Positions 17,444 to 26,764 of a stretch of 64,000 nucleotides of DNA are shown piece by piece. Under the pieces are notes generated by a model. It saw only the letters and a list, made by a program, of their open reading frames with translations. It was not told the origin of the DNA and ran no database searches. The stretch covers positions 1-64,000 of the forward strand of contig NZ_JAFFZW010000011.1 in the NCBI RefSeq assembly GCF_017826695.1, read 5' to 3'. The translations under genes were made by a program, and so were the position numbers. Within the stretch, counting starts at the first letter, position 1. Every line of letters begins with the position of its first letter. The stretch comes from Pseudomonas alliivorans. GTDB taxonomy: Bacteria; Pseudomonadota; Gammaproteobacteria; Pseudomonadales; Pseudomonadaceae.

Positions 17444-19141
17444 TTACAGGAAGAAATCCACGCGGACGTAGATCGGCGATTCGCGCTCAATCACATCGGG
17501 ACGTTCCAGGGAGCGGGCAAAGGTCACCGACGCGGCGACATGCTGGCCACGGGTAAACAGTTCCAACGAATGGCTGGACAGGCGGCCATGCTGGTCGCCG
17601 TTATAACGGTCGCCTCGGATCACGCCCTGGTCGTAACCCGCCGCGGCACCATACTCGGCGAAGACCGGCCGCATCCAGTCGAGGGTGACCGGACGAGTCA
17701 GACGCACTTCGTTGCGCCAGTAGCCACCGCTGTCGCCTGACAGAAACTGGTCCTTGTAACCGCGTACCGACGACGAGCCACCCAGGCTCTGGCGCTGCGG
17801 ACTGAACAGCACATCTTCACTGCGCTGTCCGGTGGCCAGGCTGGTGAACGTCAGCTTTTCGCCCCATAACTGAAACGGCTGCAGGTAGCTGAGGGTGCCG
17901 GTGTATTTGCGGTAGCGCGCATCGGCTTCGCCCGGACCCGGGTCGTGACTGCCCTGAGCATCCAGGGCGCCAATGCCGTGCTGCATGCCCAGGTCGATGT
18001 TGAGAAACGCCGAGCCTATCCGGCGTCCGTGGTTGATGCCGAACTGCGCCTCAGTGATACGGTTGCTGCTGAGCGCCAGCTTGCTGTCTTCTACATAATT
18101 GTTCGTGCGCAGGTACGCCAGACCGGCATTGAGCGACGTCTTGCTCAGCGCGTCACGGTGCACGACCCGCTCAGCCCTGAACTGATGGTTCTGACTGTCG
18201 CCGTCCTGCTTGAAGTCGATATTGGACGCCTGGGCCACCGAGCGATATTCACTGGTGCTGTACAGGTAACTGAAAGTCCACCAGCCCCAGGGCATGCTGT
18301 ACGACAGCGAGGCATTGCGAGAAGCTTTCTGGCGATCGCTGATCGCATCGTGTCCGCCGCGCAGGCTGAACTGATCGGCCAGGCCCAGCGGGTTGTCCCA
18401 CTCGAGCCCGGCGTTCCATTGCTGCTCACCGGTACTGCGCTGACCTTCGTTGGTACGCGACAGGTTTGCTCGCCAAGGCTTTTGCGGCGTGTTCTTGACC
18501 ACCACATCGCTGCCACCGACCGCCTCGCCAGGTGTCAGTTCCATCTGCGCCTGATTGGACGGCAGGCGGTTGAGCTGATCGACCATCTGCTCGATCTCGC
18601 GCAGGTTGACCATCTCGCCTTCCTGACCTGGAAAGGTCATGGCCAGCTCACGCGCCGACAGGCCGCTGTCGGCAGCGCCACGCAGGTTCTCGAGTTTGCC
18701 TTCAATCACCAGCACCTGCAGATCGCCCTTGGACAGATCCTGCTGCGGCAGATACGCCCGCGTCGTCACCAGACCTTTTTCGATGTAGTGATCGGTGATG
18801 ACCTTGAGCAGCTCGTTGAGCTGGGGTACGCCCAGGCATTGCCCGATATAAGGCTGGATCAGCTTGTCGCGCTCAGCGGCTGAAAGCGAATCCGCGCCCT
18901 TGAGTTCGATGCGATTGATCGTGAAACAGCGTGTATCGGCAGGCGCGACCGGAGCAGCAGGCTCCGCCTGCTTGCCCGGCAGATCCTTGAGGTCTTCGAG
19001 ACGGCGGCGCTGCTCTTCAAGCAGGCGATCCTGACGATCTCGGATGAGGTCCTGCTCGCCGGGTGTGGTGGCGGCTAAAACAGACAGCGGCGCGGCAGCC
19101 AACAGCGCCAGCACGGCCAATCTTGAAGCGAAAAGATACAC
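17444..19141 (-). CDS. cdiB: CdiB/ShlB/FhaC-family outer-membrane transporter (TpsB)
   Basis: This TpsB pore exports the large exoprotein encoded just downstream. It has a signal peptide ending near V-L-A-A, then a charged helix rich in R-Q-D-R-L-L-E-E-Q (the H1 plug helix). A POTRA domain follows (F-T-I-N-R-I-E-L-K-G; I-E-K-G-L-V-T-T-R-A), and then a beta-barrel with the conserved S-V-R-G-Y loop. It ends in V-D-F-F-L, a barrel-assembly signature. I chose the GTG at 19141 because AGGG lies about nine bases upstream. A GTG at 19162 would add seven residues but has no ribosome site and lies only about 16 bases from the expected transcript start. Confidence 0.92.
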   Translation of the reverse strand: MYLFASRLAVLALLAAAPLSVLAATTPGEQDLIRDRQDRLLEEQRRRLEDLKDLPGKQAEPAAPVAPADTRCFTINRIELKGADSLSAAERDKLIQPYIGQCLGVPQLNELLKVITDHYIEKGLVTTRAYLPQQDLSKGDLQVLVIEGKLENLRGAADSGLSARELAMTFPGQEGEMVNLREIEQMVDQLNRLPSNQAQMELTPGEAVGGSDVVVKNTPQKPWRANLSRTNEGQRSTGEQQWNAGLEWDNPLGLADQFSLRGGHDAISDRQKASRNASLSYSMPWGWWTFSYLYSTSEYRSVAQASNIDFKQDGDSQNHQFRAERVVHRDALSKTSLNAGLAYLRTNNYVEDSKLALSSNRITEAQFGINHGRRIGSAFLNIDLGMQHGIGALDAQGSHDPGPGEADARYRKYTGTLSYLQPFQLWGEKLTFTSLATGQRSEDVLFSPQRQSLGGSSSVRGYKDQFLSGDSGGYWRNEVRLTRPVTLDWMRPVFAEYGAAAGYDQGVIRGDRYNGDQHGRLSSHSLELFTRGQHVAASVTFARSLERPDVIERESPIYVRVDFFL

Positions 19142-19184
19142 GACGCGTCCCTGCGATATCACATTGATATTAAATTCGGGCGCG

Positions 19185-19213
19185 ATATTAGTTCGCCATT
19201 ATGATGACGTCAA
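19185..19213 (-). promoter_or_regulatory. sigma-70 type promoter for cdiBA
   Basis: Read on the minus strand, TTGACG (19213-19208) and TAATAT (19190-19185) are separated by exactly 17 bases. This is a near-consensus housekeeping promoter directed at cdiB. Transcription would begin near 19178, about 37 bases before the chosen cdiB start. Confidence 0.65.
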
Positions 19214-19217
19214 ATAA

Positions 19218-19235
19218 TTGTACAACTTTGTACAA
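19218..19235. promoter_or_regulatory. paired TTGTACAA palindromes, putative operator of cdiBA
   Basis: Two copies of the self-complementary octamer TTGTACAA lie at 19218-19225 and 19228-19235. They are ten bases apart, one helical turn, directly upstream of the -35 element of the cdiBA promoter. The geometry suits a dimeric or tetrameric regulator. The protein that binds is unknown. Confidence 0.45.
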
Positions 19236-19292
19236 AATCTTATCACCGAGGTCAAAGGAGCCCCCCGAGGCACTGAAACGAACAGGATTTAG

Positions 19293-20069
19293 CTACGCAA
19301 AAATCGCAACCGTCTGCCGCCCCCTCAGCACCAATTCTCCGCGTTCACTCCAGATTTCCATGTCCTGAAACGAATAGCCGTCAGCCGACACATGGCTTGA
19401 GGCTTTGAGCAAAAACCACTGATCCGGTGCAGGCGCGTTGACGATATCCAGTGTCCAGGTGATTGTGCTGAGCGGGACGTGTGTTGTCAGGGTGGTGATG
19501 GATGCCGGGGGCAGCGCGTCCGCCAGTGCCATGAGCGCCACCATTGGATCGATGCCTTGTGCATCCTCATGCCTGACCCACATCAGCAGTTCGGGCTCGG
19601 CGGCGCCGGAGAAAGGCAAGGTGCCACCGGCAGGTCGTTTCTGGAAGTTGTGGACGCAATTGGGGGCGTGTGGTCCTGCATCCCACACTGGATAATCGTC
19701 GGGTCGGCCGACGGCGGGTCGCTGTGAATAATCGTGAAGAATCCGGCTGTCACGCGAAGCGGCAAACACCATGGTCATGTGCAGCGCCAGCCGCGCTGAT
19801 GAAAAGCAGTCGGTGGTCATCACCGTGACTGACTTTCCCTGACGCAACACGGTTGGCTTGAAGGTCTGCTCAAGCATGGCAGGACCGACGAAGGTGATCT
19901 GGGCAGATTTCAGCGGCGGCAGCTCGGGACCGCCCGCCTGTATCGCCGTATGCAACGCGAGCGCGGCTGTCAGTCCGCCATAAACCGTTCTGCCTTGCAG
20001 CCAGTTTTCGGGGGCGTTGAAGGGTGTGGAGGGGTCGAAGCTCTGGAATATCTGTGCAAGTGAAGTCAT
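19293..20069 (-). CDS. acyl-CoA thioesterase-like protein (tandem hotdog fold)
   Basis: This is a predicted cytoplasmic 258-residue protein resembling TesB-like or thioesterase-superfamily proteins. It has an N-terminal hotdog with G-R-T-V-Y-G-G-L-T-A-A-L and a C-terminal hotdog ending in R-G-R-Q-T-V-A. It should hydrolyse a CoA thioester, but the chain-length preference cannot be read. I chose the ATG at 20069 because AGGAGA lies seven bases upstream. The frame stays open to 20171, but the extra 34 residues are not family-like. It is transcribed in the same direction as the glutathione transferase gene upstream, about 130 bases away, and convergently to nothing. Confidence 0.75.
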   Translation of the reverse strand: MTSLAQIFQSFDPSTPFNAPENWLQGRTVYGGLTAALALHTAIQAGGPELPPLKSAQITFVGPAMLEQTFKPTVLRQGKSVTVMTTDCFSSARLALHMTMVFAASRDSRILHDYSQRPAVGRPDDYPVWDAGPHAPNCVHNFQKRPAGGTLPFSGAAEPELLMWVRHEDAQGIDPMVALMALADALPPASITTLTTHVPLSTITWTLDIVNAPAPDQWFLLKASSHVSADGYSFQDMEIWSERGELVLRGRQTVAIFA

Positions 20070-20196
20070 TGTCTTCTCCTGAATCACATCAATCGGGATC
20101 AACACAGCACAAACGCCCAATGAGGGTGGTGTCGAGCTTACCTGAACAGGCTGAACGAACGCTGAACACACCCTTCCCCAGATTCAACGTCACACC

Positions 20197-20823
20197 TCAA
20201 GGCCAGTGGCGCTGAACTACTGTATCAACGACGGGATGAGCATCGATCTGCAGCAGAGAAGCATGAAATGTCGGTCGCGAACCATGCAGGTCGTCACGCG
20301 CCCCGCTCCACCGGCTTGCGATGCTGGCGAGGATCTCGACCGCGCCGGGTGCTTGAGGATGCCAACTTCCCGGCTGGGTGAACAGATCGCTGAACATCTG
20401 CCAGTGCCAGTAAAGGCGCAACTGCGCGCCGGCCTCCAGCTTCCTGTGAGTCTTTTGGTCACTGTCGGGTAACCAGCGCTCCGGGAAGTCGATAATGGCG
20501 CTGGGCACGTAGCAGTTGGTGGCGATATAGACCAGCGCCCGGAGCGCCTGTGATCGCTCGGACGCTGCACGCGGCAGAAGGCCGGCTGCCGGGAACTCAA
20601 GCCCCAGGTGAATCAGGATTGCCGCACTCTCTGTCACGACGGTGCCGTCGGGCAGCACCAGAACAGGCACTTGCATCAGGGGATTGACCTGTTTCAACGC
20701 TTCCCTGCCCGGCCCATCTTCCCAAGCGTGATCGTCGACCAGCGTGTAGGGTGTTGCGCAAAGCTCAAGCGCGACCTCAATGGCTGCCGAACCGCAGCCC
20801 CTGGCACCGTAGAGCGTGTACAT
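20197..20823 (-). CDS. glutathione S-transferase family protein
   Basis: This 208-residue protein begins with a thioredoxin-like N-terminal domain (M-Y-T-L-Y-G, then A-L-K-Q-V-N-P and V-P-V-L). The glutathione-binding turn reads V-T-E-S-A-A-I-L. A helical C-terminal domain follows. It probably conjugates or reduces small electrophiles with glutathione in the cytoplasm. The substrate is unknown. A possible active residue in the N-terminal loop is within G-A-R-G-C-G-S-A, where both cysteine and serine are present. It diverges from the MocR-type regulator at 20962 with 138 bases between them, so co-regulation is possible. Confidence 0.82.
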   Translation of the reverse strand: MYTLYGARGCGSAAIEVALELCATPYTLVDDHAWEDGPGREALKQVNPLMQVPVLVLPDGTVVTESAAILIHLGLEFPAAGLLPRAASERSQALRALVYIATNCYVPSAIIDFPERWLPDSDQKTHRKLEAGAQLRLYWHWQMFSDLFTQPGSWHPQAPGAVEILASIASRWSGARDDLHGSRPTFHASLLQIDAHPVVDTVVQRHWP

Positions 20824-20961
20824 GGCTGATATTCCTTACAAAGAAGTTCAAGCCTAGCTGACATCAGAAAGCTGTGCAGACCCGCTCGGCGACCAGATCA
20901 AACGCTCGAAGCGTTGTGGCAACAACCCGCTTTCACGCATCATGCAACCGCCCTCTTCTCG

Positions 20962-22380
20962 ATGCCTTCCATGAAACGCTACGAAAAATTCGCCGCCGAC
21001 ATCGCTGAAATGATCCGCAGCGGGATTCTGCCACCCGGCGAAAAAGTCCCGTCCGTGCGTGTGGCGAGCCGCACGTATTCGGTCAGTCCGACGACGGTTT
21101 TCAAGGCTTATTATTTGCTGGAAGACAAAGGACTCATTCAAGCGCGTGCCCGTTCGGGCTATTACGTGCGCGAGTACGGCCCGCAGACCATGACCGAGCC
21201 CGAGTTGGTCAGGCATGTCAGTGAAGGGACCGAGGTCAGTGTCAGCAACCTGATATTTTCGGTGCTGGCGTCGCTCAAGGACCCGGACACCGTTCCATTC
21301 GGCTCGGCGTTTCCCAGCCCTTATCTCTATCCGTTGCCACGACTGGCGAAATCCATGGGCATCGCCGCAAGAGCGCTGACCCCGGCCACCATCATCAATG
21401 ACATGACCACGGGAAACGCTGAGCTGCGTCGGCAGATTGCGTTGCGCTACATGATCAGCGGTGTACGCCTGCCGGCACACGAACTGGTGATCACCAACGG
21501 CGCCATGGAAGCGTTGAACCTGTGCCTGCAATGCGTCACCGAGCCCGGCGATCTGGTTGCCATCGAAGCGCCTGCCTTTTATGCGTGCCTGCAGGTTCTG
21601 GAACGCCTGAAGCTCAAAGCCGTGGAAATCCCGGTGCATCCCCGTGACGGCGTGGACCTGGATTCGCTGCATGACAGCCTGAGCCGATTGCCGATCAAGG
21701 CCTGCTGGTTCATGAGCAGTTTTCAGAATCCGCTGGGGGCCAGCCTGACGCCGGAAAAGAGGACCCGGCTGTATGAGCTGCTGGACACTCACGACGTCCC
21801 GTTGATCGAGGACGATGTGTATGCCGAGTTGTATTACGGAACCACCGCGCCGCAGCCGGTCAAGAGCCTGGATCGCAGCGGCCGCGTCATGCACTGCGGC
21901 TCGTTTGCCAAGACGCTTGCGCCAGGCTACCGGGTTGGATGGGTAGCGGGCGGACGCTATACCGAGCAGATCAATCGCCTGAAACTCATGACCACGATTT
22001 CACCCTCGGTCCCCGCGCAGGCGGCGATTGCCGACTATCTCAACCATGGCGGCTATGACCGACATCTGCGCAAGTTGCGCGATACGCTGGAAATTCAACA
22101 AGGCGCCATGCTTGCCGCAGCGGCTCGCTACTTTCCGACGGGCACTCGCGTCACGAAACCGGCCGGCGGGTACTTTCTGTGGTTCGAGTTTCCCGAACAG
22201 GTGGATTCGCTTCGGTTGTTTCAGCAAGCCCTGGCGCAAGGCATCAGCCTGGCACCGGGACCGATCTTTTCGCCCTCGCAGCGGTTTCGTAATTGCGCAC
22301 GCCTGAACCACGGCAGCCCCTGGGATGACCGCTGCGAGCAGGCCATGGCGACGCTGGGCAAGATTCTCGCCTCATTCTGA
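20962..22380 (+). CDS. MocR-type GntR/aminotransferase transcriptional regulator
   Basis: This 472-residue protein joins a GntR winged helix (I-R-S-G-I-L-P-P-G-E-K-V-P-S-V-R, residues about 16-70) to a class I aminotransferase fold that binds pyridoxal phosphate. The PLP lysine is most likely in G-S-F-A-K-T-L-A-P-G-Y-R, near residue 318. N-P-L-G-A is also visible in the binding fold. MocR proteins usually act as amino-acid or vitamin B6-responsive regulators, although some retain catalysis. The start is uncertain: I used ATG 20962 (M-P-S-M-K-R-Y). ATG 20971 and TTG 20914 are alternatives, and none has a clear ribosome site. It diverges from the GST gene. Confidence 0.82.
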   Translation: MPSMKRYEKFAADIAEMIRSGILPPGEKVPSVRVASRTYSVSPTTVFKAYYLLEDKGLIQARARSGYYVREYGPQTMTEPELVRHVSEGTEVSVSNLIFSVLASLKDPDTVPFGSAFPSPYLYPLPRLAKSMGIAARALTPATIINDMTTGNAELRRQIALRYMISGVRLPAHELVITNGAMEALNLCLQCVTEPGDLVAIEAPAFYACLQVLERLKLKAVEIPVHPRDGVDLDSLHDSLSRLPIKACWFMSSFQNPLGASLTPEKRTRLYELLDTHDVPLIEDDVYAELYYGTTAPQPVKSLDRSGRVMHCGSFAKTLAPGYRVGWVAGGRYTEQINRLKLMTTISPSVPAQAAIADYLNHGGYDRHLRKLRDTLEIQQGAMLAAAARYFPTGTRVTKPAGGYFLWFEFPEQVDSLRLFQQALAQGISLAPGPIFSPSQRFRNCARLNHGSPWDDRCEQAMATLGKILASF

Positions 22381-22491
22381 CCTCGCCCCCGAAACTGATC
22401 CCTGTTTTTTTATGCTTTCTGAATCTGTACCAGAATTTGCCAGCGCCCGATAATTGCCCTGCGATCCACACCGATCAACGAAGAGGTTCTC

Positions 22492-22575
22492 ATGGGCAAG
22501 ATGGCACTGGGTTTACTGGCATTTCTGGCATTCACGATTGCAGTCGGCCTGCTCGGGACGATACCGCCTTCGTGA
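22492..22575 (+). CDS. candidate 27-residue membrane microprotein
   Basis: An ATG at 22492 is preceded by AGAGG about seven bases upstream and opens a 27-codon frame. The peptide is almost wholly hydrophobic after M-G-K-M (A-L-G-L-L-A-F-L-A-F-T-I-A-V-G-L-L-G) and ends T-I-P-P-S. It would make one membrane-spanning helix. It overlaps the 3' end of the convergent RND pump gene by 44 bases. I know no named homologue. The start signal and hydrophobicity are the only support. Confidence 0.35.
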   Translation: MGKMALGLLAFLAFTIAVGLLGTIPPS

Positions 22576-25500
22576 GGCCGGAACTGTCAAACCTGCCGAA
22601 CAACAGCCAGTAAAGGGTGGGTATCAGGCCCAGGGTCACCAGCGTTCCCAAGGCCAGCCCGCCCATGATGGTGATTGCCATGCCTTCCCACAGCGGACCG
22701 GCAAACAGCATCAATGGAACCAGGCCGATGATGCAGGTCAGCTTGGTCATGACGATGGGACGTAATCGTTTCACGGCGGCGTTGACGACCGCTTCGCGCA
22801 CCGACAACCCTTCCTGGCGCTCCACATCGATACGCTCCAGTAGCAGCACGGCGTTATTGACAATGATGCCTGCCAGCGACAAGAGGCCGAATGTGGCCAT
22901 GAAGCCAAATGGATAGCCGGTGAGCAGCAAGGCTGACGCAGCACCGATCAGCACGAAGGGTACGCTGGCAATCACGATCAGCAGTTTGCGAAACGAATTG
23001 AATTGCCAGACGAACAGCAACAGCATCCCCACCAGTGCATGGGGCATGTATTGCAGCAACGCCTGATTGGCATCGGCAGAATCTTCGATTTCACCGCCCA
23101 ACTCGATGCGATAACCAGGCGGCAGATCGATTGCCGCCACTTTCGAAGCCAGACGCTCAACGATGGTAGTCGCGGTCAACGACGGATTGTGTCCAATCAC
23201 TGTAATTGCACGCTCCATGTTTCTGCGCAGCAGCGTGGACGCTTCGGATCGGGGTTGCTGTGTGGCGATTGCCGACAGTGGTACAGGCCCCGAGCCCGAG
23301 GCCGGATAGATGAACGTGCTGTCCAGATCGCTACCGGAAACCTTGCCATCGGATGCCTCACGGGCGACCAGCGCTACCGTTGTTTCGCCGTCTTGCATCG
23401 ATGACACGGCCAGCCCGCCGTTGCGCAACTGCAGCGCCTGAGCGATGTCCTGACTGCTGACGCCTGCCAGCCGCGCTTTATACGGATCCACCCTTACCTC
23501 ATAACGCAGCAGGCGATTACACCAGTCATTCTGAACGTCGACAGTGCCGGGCAACGCCGACAGCGCGTCCTCAAGCTGACCGGCCGCCTGACGCAACACC
23601 TTCTCGTCAGGCCCGATGATTCGGTAGATCGCGACACCGGCCTCGGTGGTGCCCATGGAAAAACGCTTGGGTTGCGCCTGGACTTCCGGATGTTGTTGCA
23701 ACAGAAAGCGCCGGGTTCTGGCGATCACCGCGTCCACGTCGGCGCCTTCTCGCACGCTGACCGTGAAGTAGGCGATATCCGGGGCTGGCAACGGTGGATT
23801 GAGGCCCAACACAATCCTCGGCCCACCGTCGGCGACATAGCCGATACTGTCAACCACGTCGCCGTCACTGCTCAGCCACTGACTGATATCGCGCACGGTC
23901 TGCAAGGTCGCCGTTGCGCTGCTGCCGGGCTGCATCGTCAGCGGAATCTGGAACTGCAACCGGTCGGACTTGGGTAGAAAGTCATAGGGTACGTGGATCA
24001 GCACCACAACCGCACCTGCCAGCAATCCGAGCATGCTGCCAAGAAACAGGAAAGGATGGTTGAGCAGTTGCTCGATGACCTTGCGATAGCCCCGGTACAG
24101 CCCTGATGCGTATTCGTCGGACGCTGGTGCGTTCTCGTGAACAGTCGGTGTTTTGGCGAAGTAAAAACACAGCAGCGGCGTCACCGTGATGCTCAGCAGC
24201 CAGGAGCTGATCAACGTGGTTGCCAGGACGACGGCCAGCGAACGCAGGTATTCATTGGTGCTGGTCTGGCCAAGAAAGAACGGCGAGAACGCCAGCACGA
24301 TCACCAGCGACGAGGTCAGCAACGGAATCGCCAGCGTGCGCCCCGCTTCCCCACAGGCCTGACGTCGATCCTCACCGGCATGCAGCCGTCGCTCGATGTC
24401 CTCGGCAATCACGATGCCGTTGTCCACCAGCAGCCCGAGGGCGAGAATGATCGCTGCAATTGAAACAGTCTGCAGCTCAAGCCCCAGCGAGCGCATCACG
24501 ATGAGCGTGGCCAGGATAGTCAGTGGCACGATAGCCCCCACCACCAGCCCCGTGCGCCAGCCCAGAAACACCATCACCACACACATGACGATCACCACGG
24601 TTTCGCCCATGACGTGGTACATCTTGCTCATCTCGTGCTGCACCACATCGGATTGAAACGTCACGATGTGCAGGGCAAAGCCTTCCGGCAACTGCTGCTC
24701 AAGTTCTCCCAGACGTGCACGCAGCGCTTTTCCGAAGGCCTGTACATTAAGCCCTGACTGCATCGATACCGCGAGCACCACCGCCGGCTGACCCTGATAG
24801 ATGGCGGCCGTTTCAGGCGGATCGACCGGTGCCACCGCCACCTTCGCCAGCGCTTGCAGCGGCACCCGTTCGCCATTCGCCAACTGCACGGGAAACTGCC
24901 GCAGTTGCTCCAGAGAAAGAAGTTCGCCACTCACCGACAGTGTGGTGTTTTGTTCGCCCACAATCGGATTGCCGCCCAACGCAATTGCATTCTGGCCTTG
25001 CAACTGTTGCAGCACCTGCTGCGGCGCAACACCGGAGGCACCCAGCGTCTGATGGTCGAAATCAAGGTAGATGCGCTCATCCTGCAGGCCATATAGCTCG
25101 ACCTGATCGACCCCGTGCAGATCATACAATTGATTACGAAGACGTTTGATCGGCCCGCGCATCTCACTCATGCTGAAACCGGACGCCGTGACAGCGACCG
25201 ATGCCACGGCGACACGGCCGAAATCATCGTCCACCAGTGGTCCCTGCGTGCCAGGCGGAAAGCTTCCGCCCAGTTCACCGACCTTGGCCCTGAGTCGCTG
25301 CCACAGAGCGGCGAGGTCCTTGACGCTGTCGTAGGCGGTGACCTGAACGATTACACGGCCCGGTTTGATGGTCGTGACCACGTCCTTGATCTCGGCCAGC
25401 TCTCGAATCTTGTCCTCCAGCGGCCGTGCCAGCAGTTCCTCGGCACGCTCGACAGGCAAACCGGGCAGCGCAACACTGACCAGTGCGTCCCGCACCGTGA

Positions 25501-25618
25501 CGGAAGGTTCTTCCTGCGACGGAAAACCCAGAAAGGTCATGGCGCCAGCGATCAGAATCAGGCCGGCGGCGAACAGAGTCAGGCGACTGGCACCCATGGC
25601 GCTACGCGTAATGTTCAT
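22532..25618 (-). CDS. RND efflux pump, inner-membrane permease
   Basis: This is a 1028-residue proton-driven permease of the AcrB/TriC class. It has the twelve-helix, two-large-loop layout: an N-terminal helix, a porter domain beginning P-S-V-T-V-R-D-A, and helix 4 with G-L-L-V-D-N-G-I-V (about residues 393-401). The second half repeats the fold, for example P-Y-D-F-L-P-K-S-D-R. The acidic pair of helix 4 reads D-N rather than D-D, as in several TriC-like pumps. Its ATG overlaps the adaptor stop by four bases (ATGA). It works with the adaptor and outer-membrane channel of the same operon. The substrate is unknown. Confidence 0.92.
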   Translation of the reverse strand: MNITRSAMGASRLTLFAAGLILIAGAMTFLGFPSQEEPSVTVRDALVSVALPGLPVERAEELLARPLEDKIRELAEIKDVVTTIKPGRVIVQVTAYDSVKDLAALWQRLRAKVGELGGSFPPGTQGPLVDDDFGRVAVASVAVTASGFSMSEMRGPIKRLRNQLYDLHGVDQVELYGLQDERIYLDFDHQTLGASGVAPQQVLQQLQGQNAIALGGNPIVGEQNTTLSVSGELLSLEQLRQFPVQLANGERVPLQALAKVAVAPVDPPETAAIYQGQPAVVLAVSMQSGLNVQAFGKALRARLGELEQQLPEGFALHIVTFQSDVVQHEMSKMYHVMGETVVIVMCVVMVFLGWRTGLVVGAIVPLTILATLIVMRSLGLELQTVSIAAIILALGLLVDNGIVIAEDIERRLHAGEDRRQACGEAGRTLAIPLLTSSLVIVLAFSPFFLGQTSTNEYLRSLAVVLATTLISSWLLSITVTPLLCFYFAKTPTVHENAPASDEYASGLYRGYRKVIEQLLNHPFLFLGSMLGLLAGAVVVLIHVPYDFLPKSDRLQFQIPLTMQPGSSATATLQTVRDISQWLSSDGDVVDSIGYVADGGPRIVLGLNPPLPAPDIAYFTVSVREGADVDAVIARTRRFLLQQHPEVQAQPKRFSMGTTEAGVAIYRIIGPDEKVLRQAAGQLEDALSALPGTVDVQNDWCNRLLRYEVRVDPYKARLAGVSSQDIAQALQLRNGGLAVSSMQDGETTVALVAREASDGKVSGSDLDSTFIYPASGSGPVPLSAIATQQPRSEASTLLRRNMERAITVIGHNPSLTATTIVERLASKVAAIDLPPGYRIELGGEIEDSADANQALLQYMPHALVGMLLLFVWQFNSFRKLLIVIASVPFVLIGAASALLLTGYPFGFMATFGLLSLAGIIVNNAVLLLERIDVERQEGLSVREAVVNAAVKRLRPIVMTKLTCIIGLVPLMLFAGPLWEGMAITIMGGLALGTLVTLGLIPTLYWLLFGRFDSSGLTKAVSSRAGRLQS

Positions 25619-26748
25619 GGGATGCTCTCAGTCAGACGGGTTGTGGGGTGGAACAGGCTGACGGTCTGTCCGTCCCGCAGAAAAGCGGCTCCGGCGGTCA
25701 CCACTCGCTCTCCCGCTGACAGCCCCTCGGTCACCACCGCGCGTCCTTCCCTGATCGCACCCAGCGCAATGGTTCTGATCGCGACGGTCCCGGAGGGTTG
25801 ATAGATAAATACCTGGGCACTGCGCTTACCCATGCCCATCCATAACGCTTGCACCGGTATCGACAAGGGCTGCGCACTTGGATTCGGGGTCATCTGCACC
25901 AGCAATGTGACGCCGCTGGCAACCGATTCAGAAGGATCAGCCAGACGAAACAGGCAGGTGCGCACCAGTCCGTCCTCGGCGCGTGGCGAGATCCCTTCAA
26001 GCACCAGATCAAACCCGGGAGGCGAGCCGGTCGTGTTCCAGGCATGCGCCGGATCACCCACTTTCAACTGACTGGCCTGCTCAACCGGCACCGCTACGAC
26101 GACTTGCTGCCGACTGCGTGACTCGACCTGCAGCACAACCTGCCCGGAAGCGAGCAGCGTGTGCCGCTCGGCCCGACGCGCCACGACTTGTCCTGCGAAC
26201 GGTGCGATCAACTGACTGCGCTCGACCTCCCTGCGTGCCAGCGCCACCTCCGACTGAGCTCGCCGTTGCTCGGCCACAGCCTGTCCGTTAGCGGCCTGCG
26301 CCGCCTCGGCAACACTTTGGGCAACACTGCCAGCGGCCAGCAGACTTTTCTGACGTTGATAGTTGAGCGCGCGCTCGGCAGCCTGGGCGTTGGCAGCACT
26401 CAGGCTGGCCTGAGCCTGCTGGAGATGCAAGGCAGCGGGCTGGCGGTCGAGCGCCGCAAGCACCTGGCCCTTTTCGAAGGCATCGCCGATGTCGACCGTC
26501 AACTCGGCGAGCGTGCCCGCCGACTCGAACGCCAGACTGGCGCTGTCACGCTGGCGAACGACGCCAGCAAAACGGACACCCTCGCTCACTCCGGCCTGCA
26601 CAGTTTCGACCTTGACGGCTCGCACCGCCGGCGCCTCGGCAGCCGGCTTGTCGCCGCAGCCGCTGACCATCAAGGCAAACAGGACAGGACCACAACCTTG
26701 TGCGAGGCATCTCATGAAACCGGGCGATGTAACGGAATGAAATCGCAT
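25615..26748 (-). CDS. RND efflux periplasmic adaptor lipoprotein
   Basis: This 377-residue membrane-fusion protein links the pump to the outer-membrane channel. The signal peptide ends in the lipobox L-M-V-S-G-C, so it should be lipid-anchored. A biotinyl-lipoyl-like half (G-D-A-F-E-K-G-Q-V-L-A), a coiled-coil hairpin rich in alanine and glutamine (Q-A-S-L-S-A-A-N-A-Q-A-A), the returning lipoyl half (A-P-F-A-G-Q-V-V) and beta-barrel domains follow. I chose the ATG at 26748 because AGAGG lies eight bases upstream and it fits the signal peptide. The frame opens at 26775. It overlaps the pump gene by four bases. Confidence 0.9.
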   Translation of the reverse strand: MRFHSVTSPGFMRCLAQGCGPVLFALMVSGCGDKPAAEAPAVRAVKVETVQAGVSEGVRFAGVVRQRDSASLAFESAGTLAELTVDIGDAFEKGQVLAALDRQPAALHLQQAQASLSAANAQAAERALNYQRQKSLLAAGSVAQSVAEAAQAANGQAVAEQRRAQSEVALARREVERSQLIAPFAGQVVARRAERHTLLASGQVVLQVESRSRQQVVVAVPVEQASQLKVGDPAHAWNTTGSPPGFDLVLEGISPRAEDGLVRTCLFRLADPSESVASGVTLLVQMTPNPSAQPLSIPVQALWMGMGKRSAQVFIYQPSGTVAIRTIALGAIREGRAVVTEGLSAGERVVTAGAAFLRDGQTVSLFHPTTRLTESIP

Positions 26749-26764
26749 GGCAGGCCTCTGGCCG

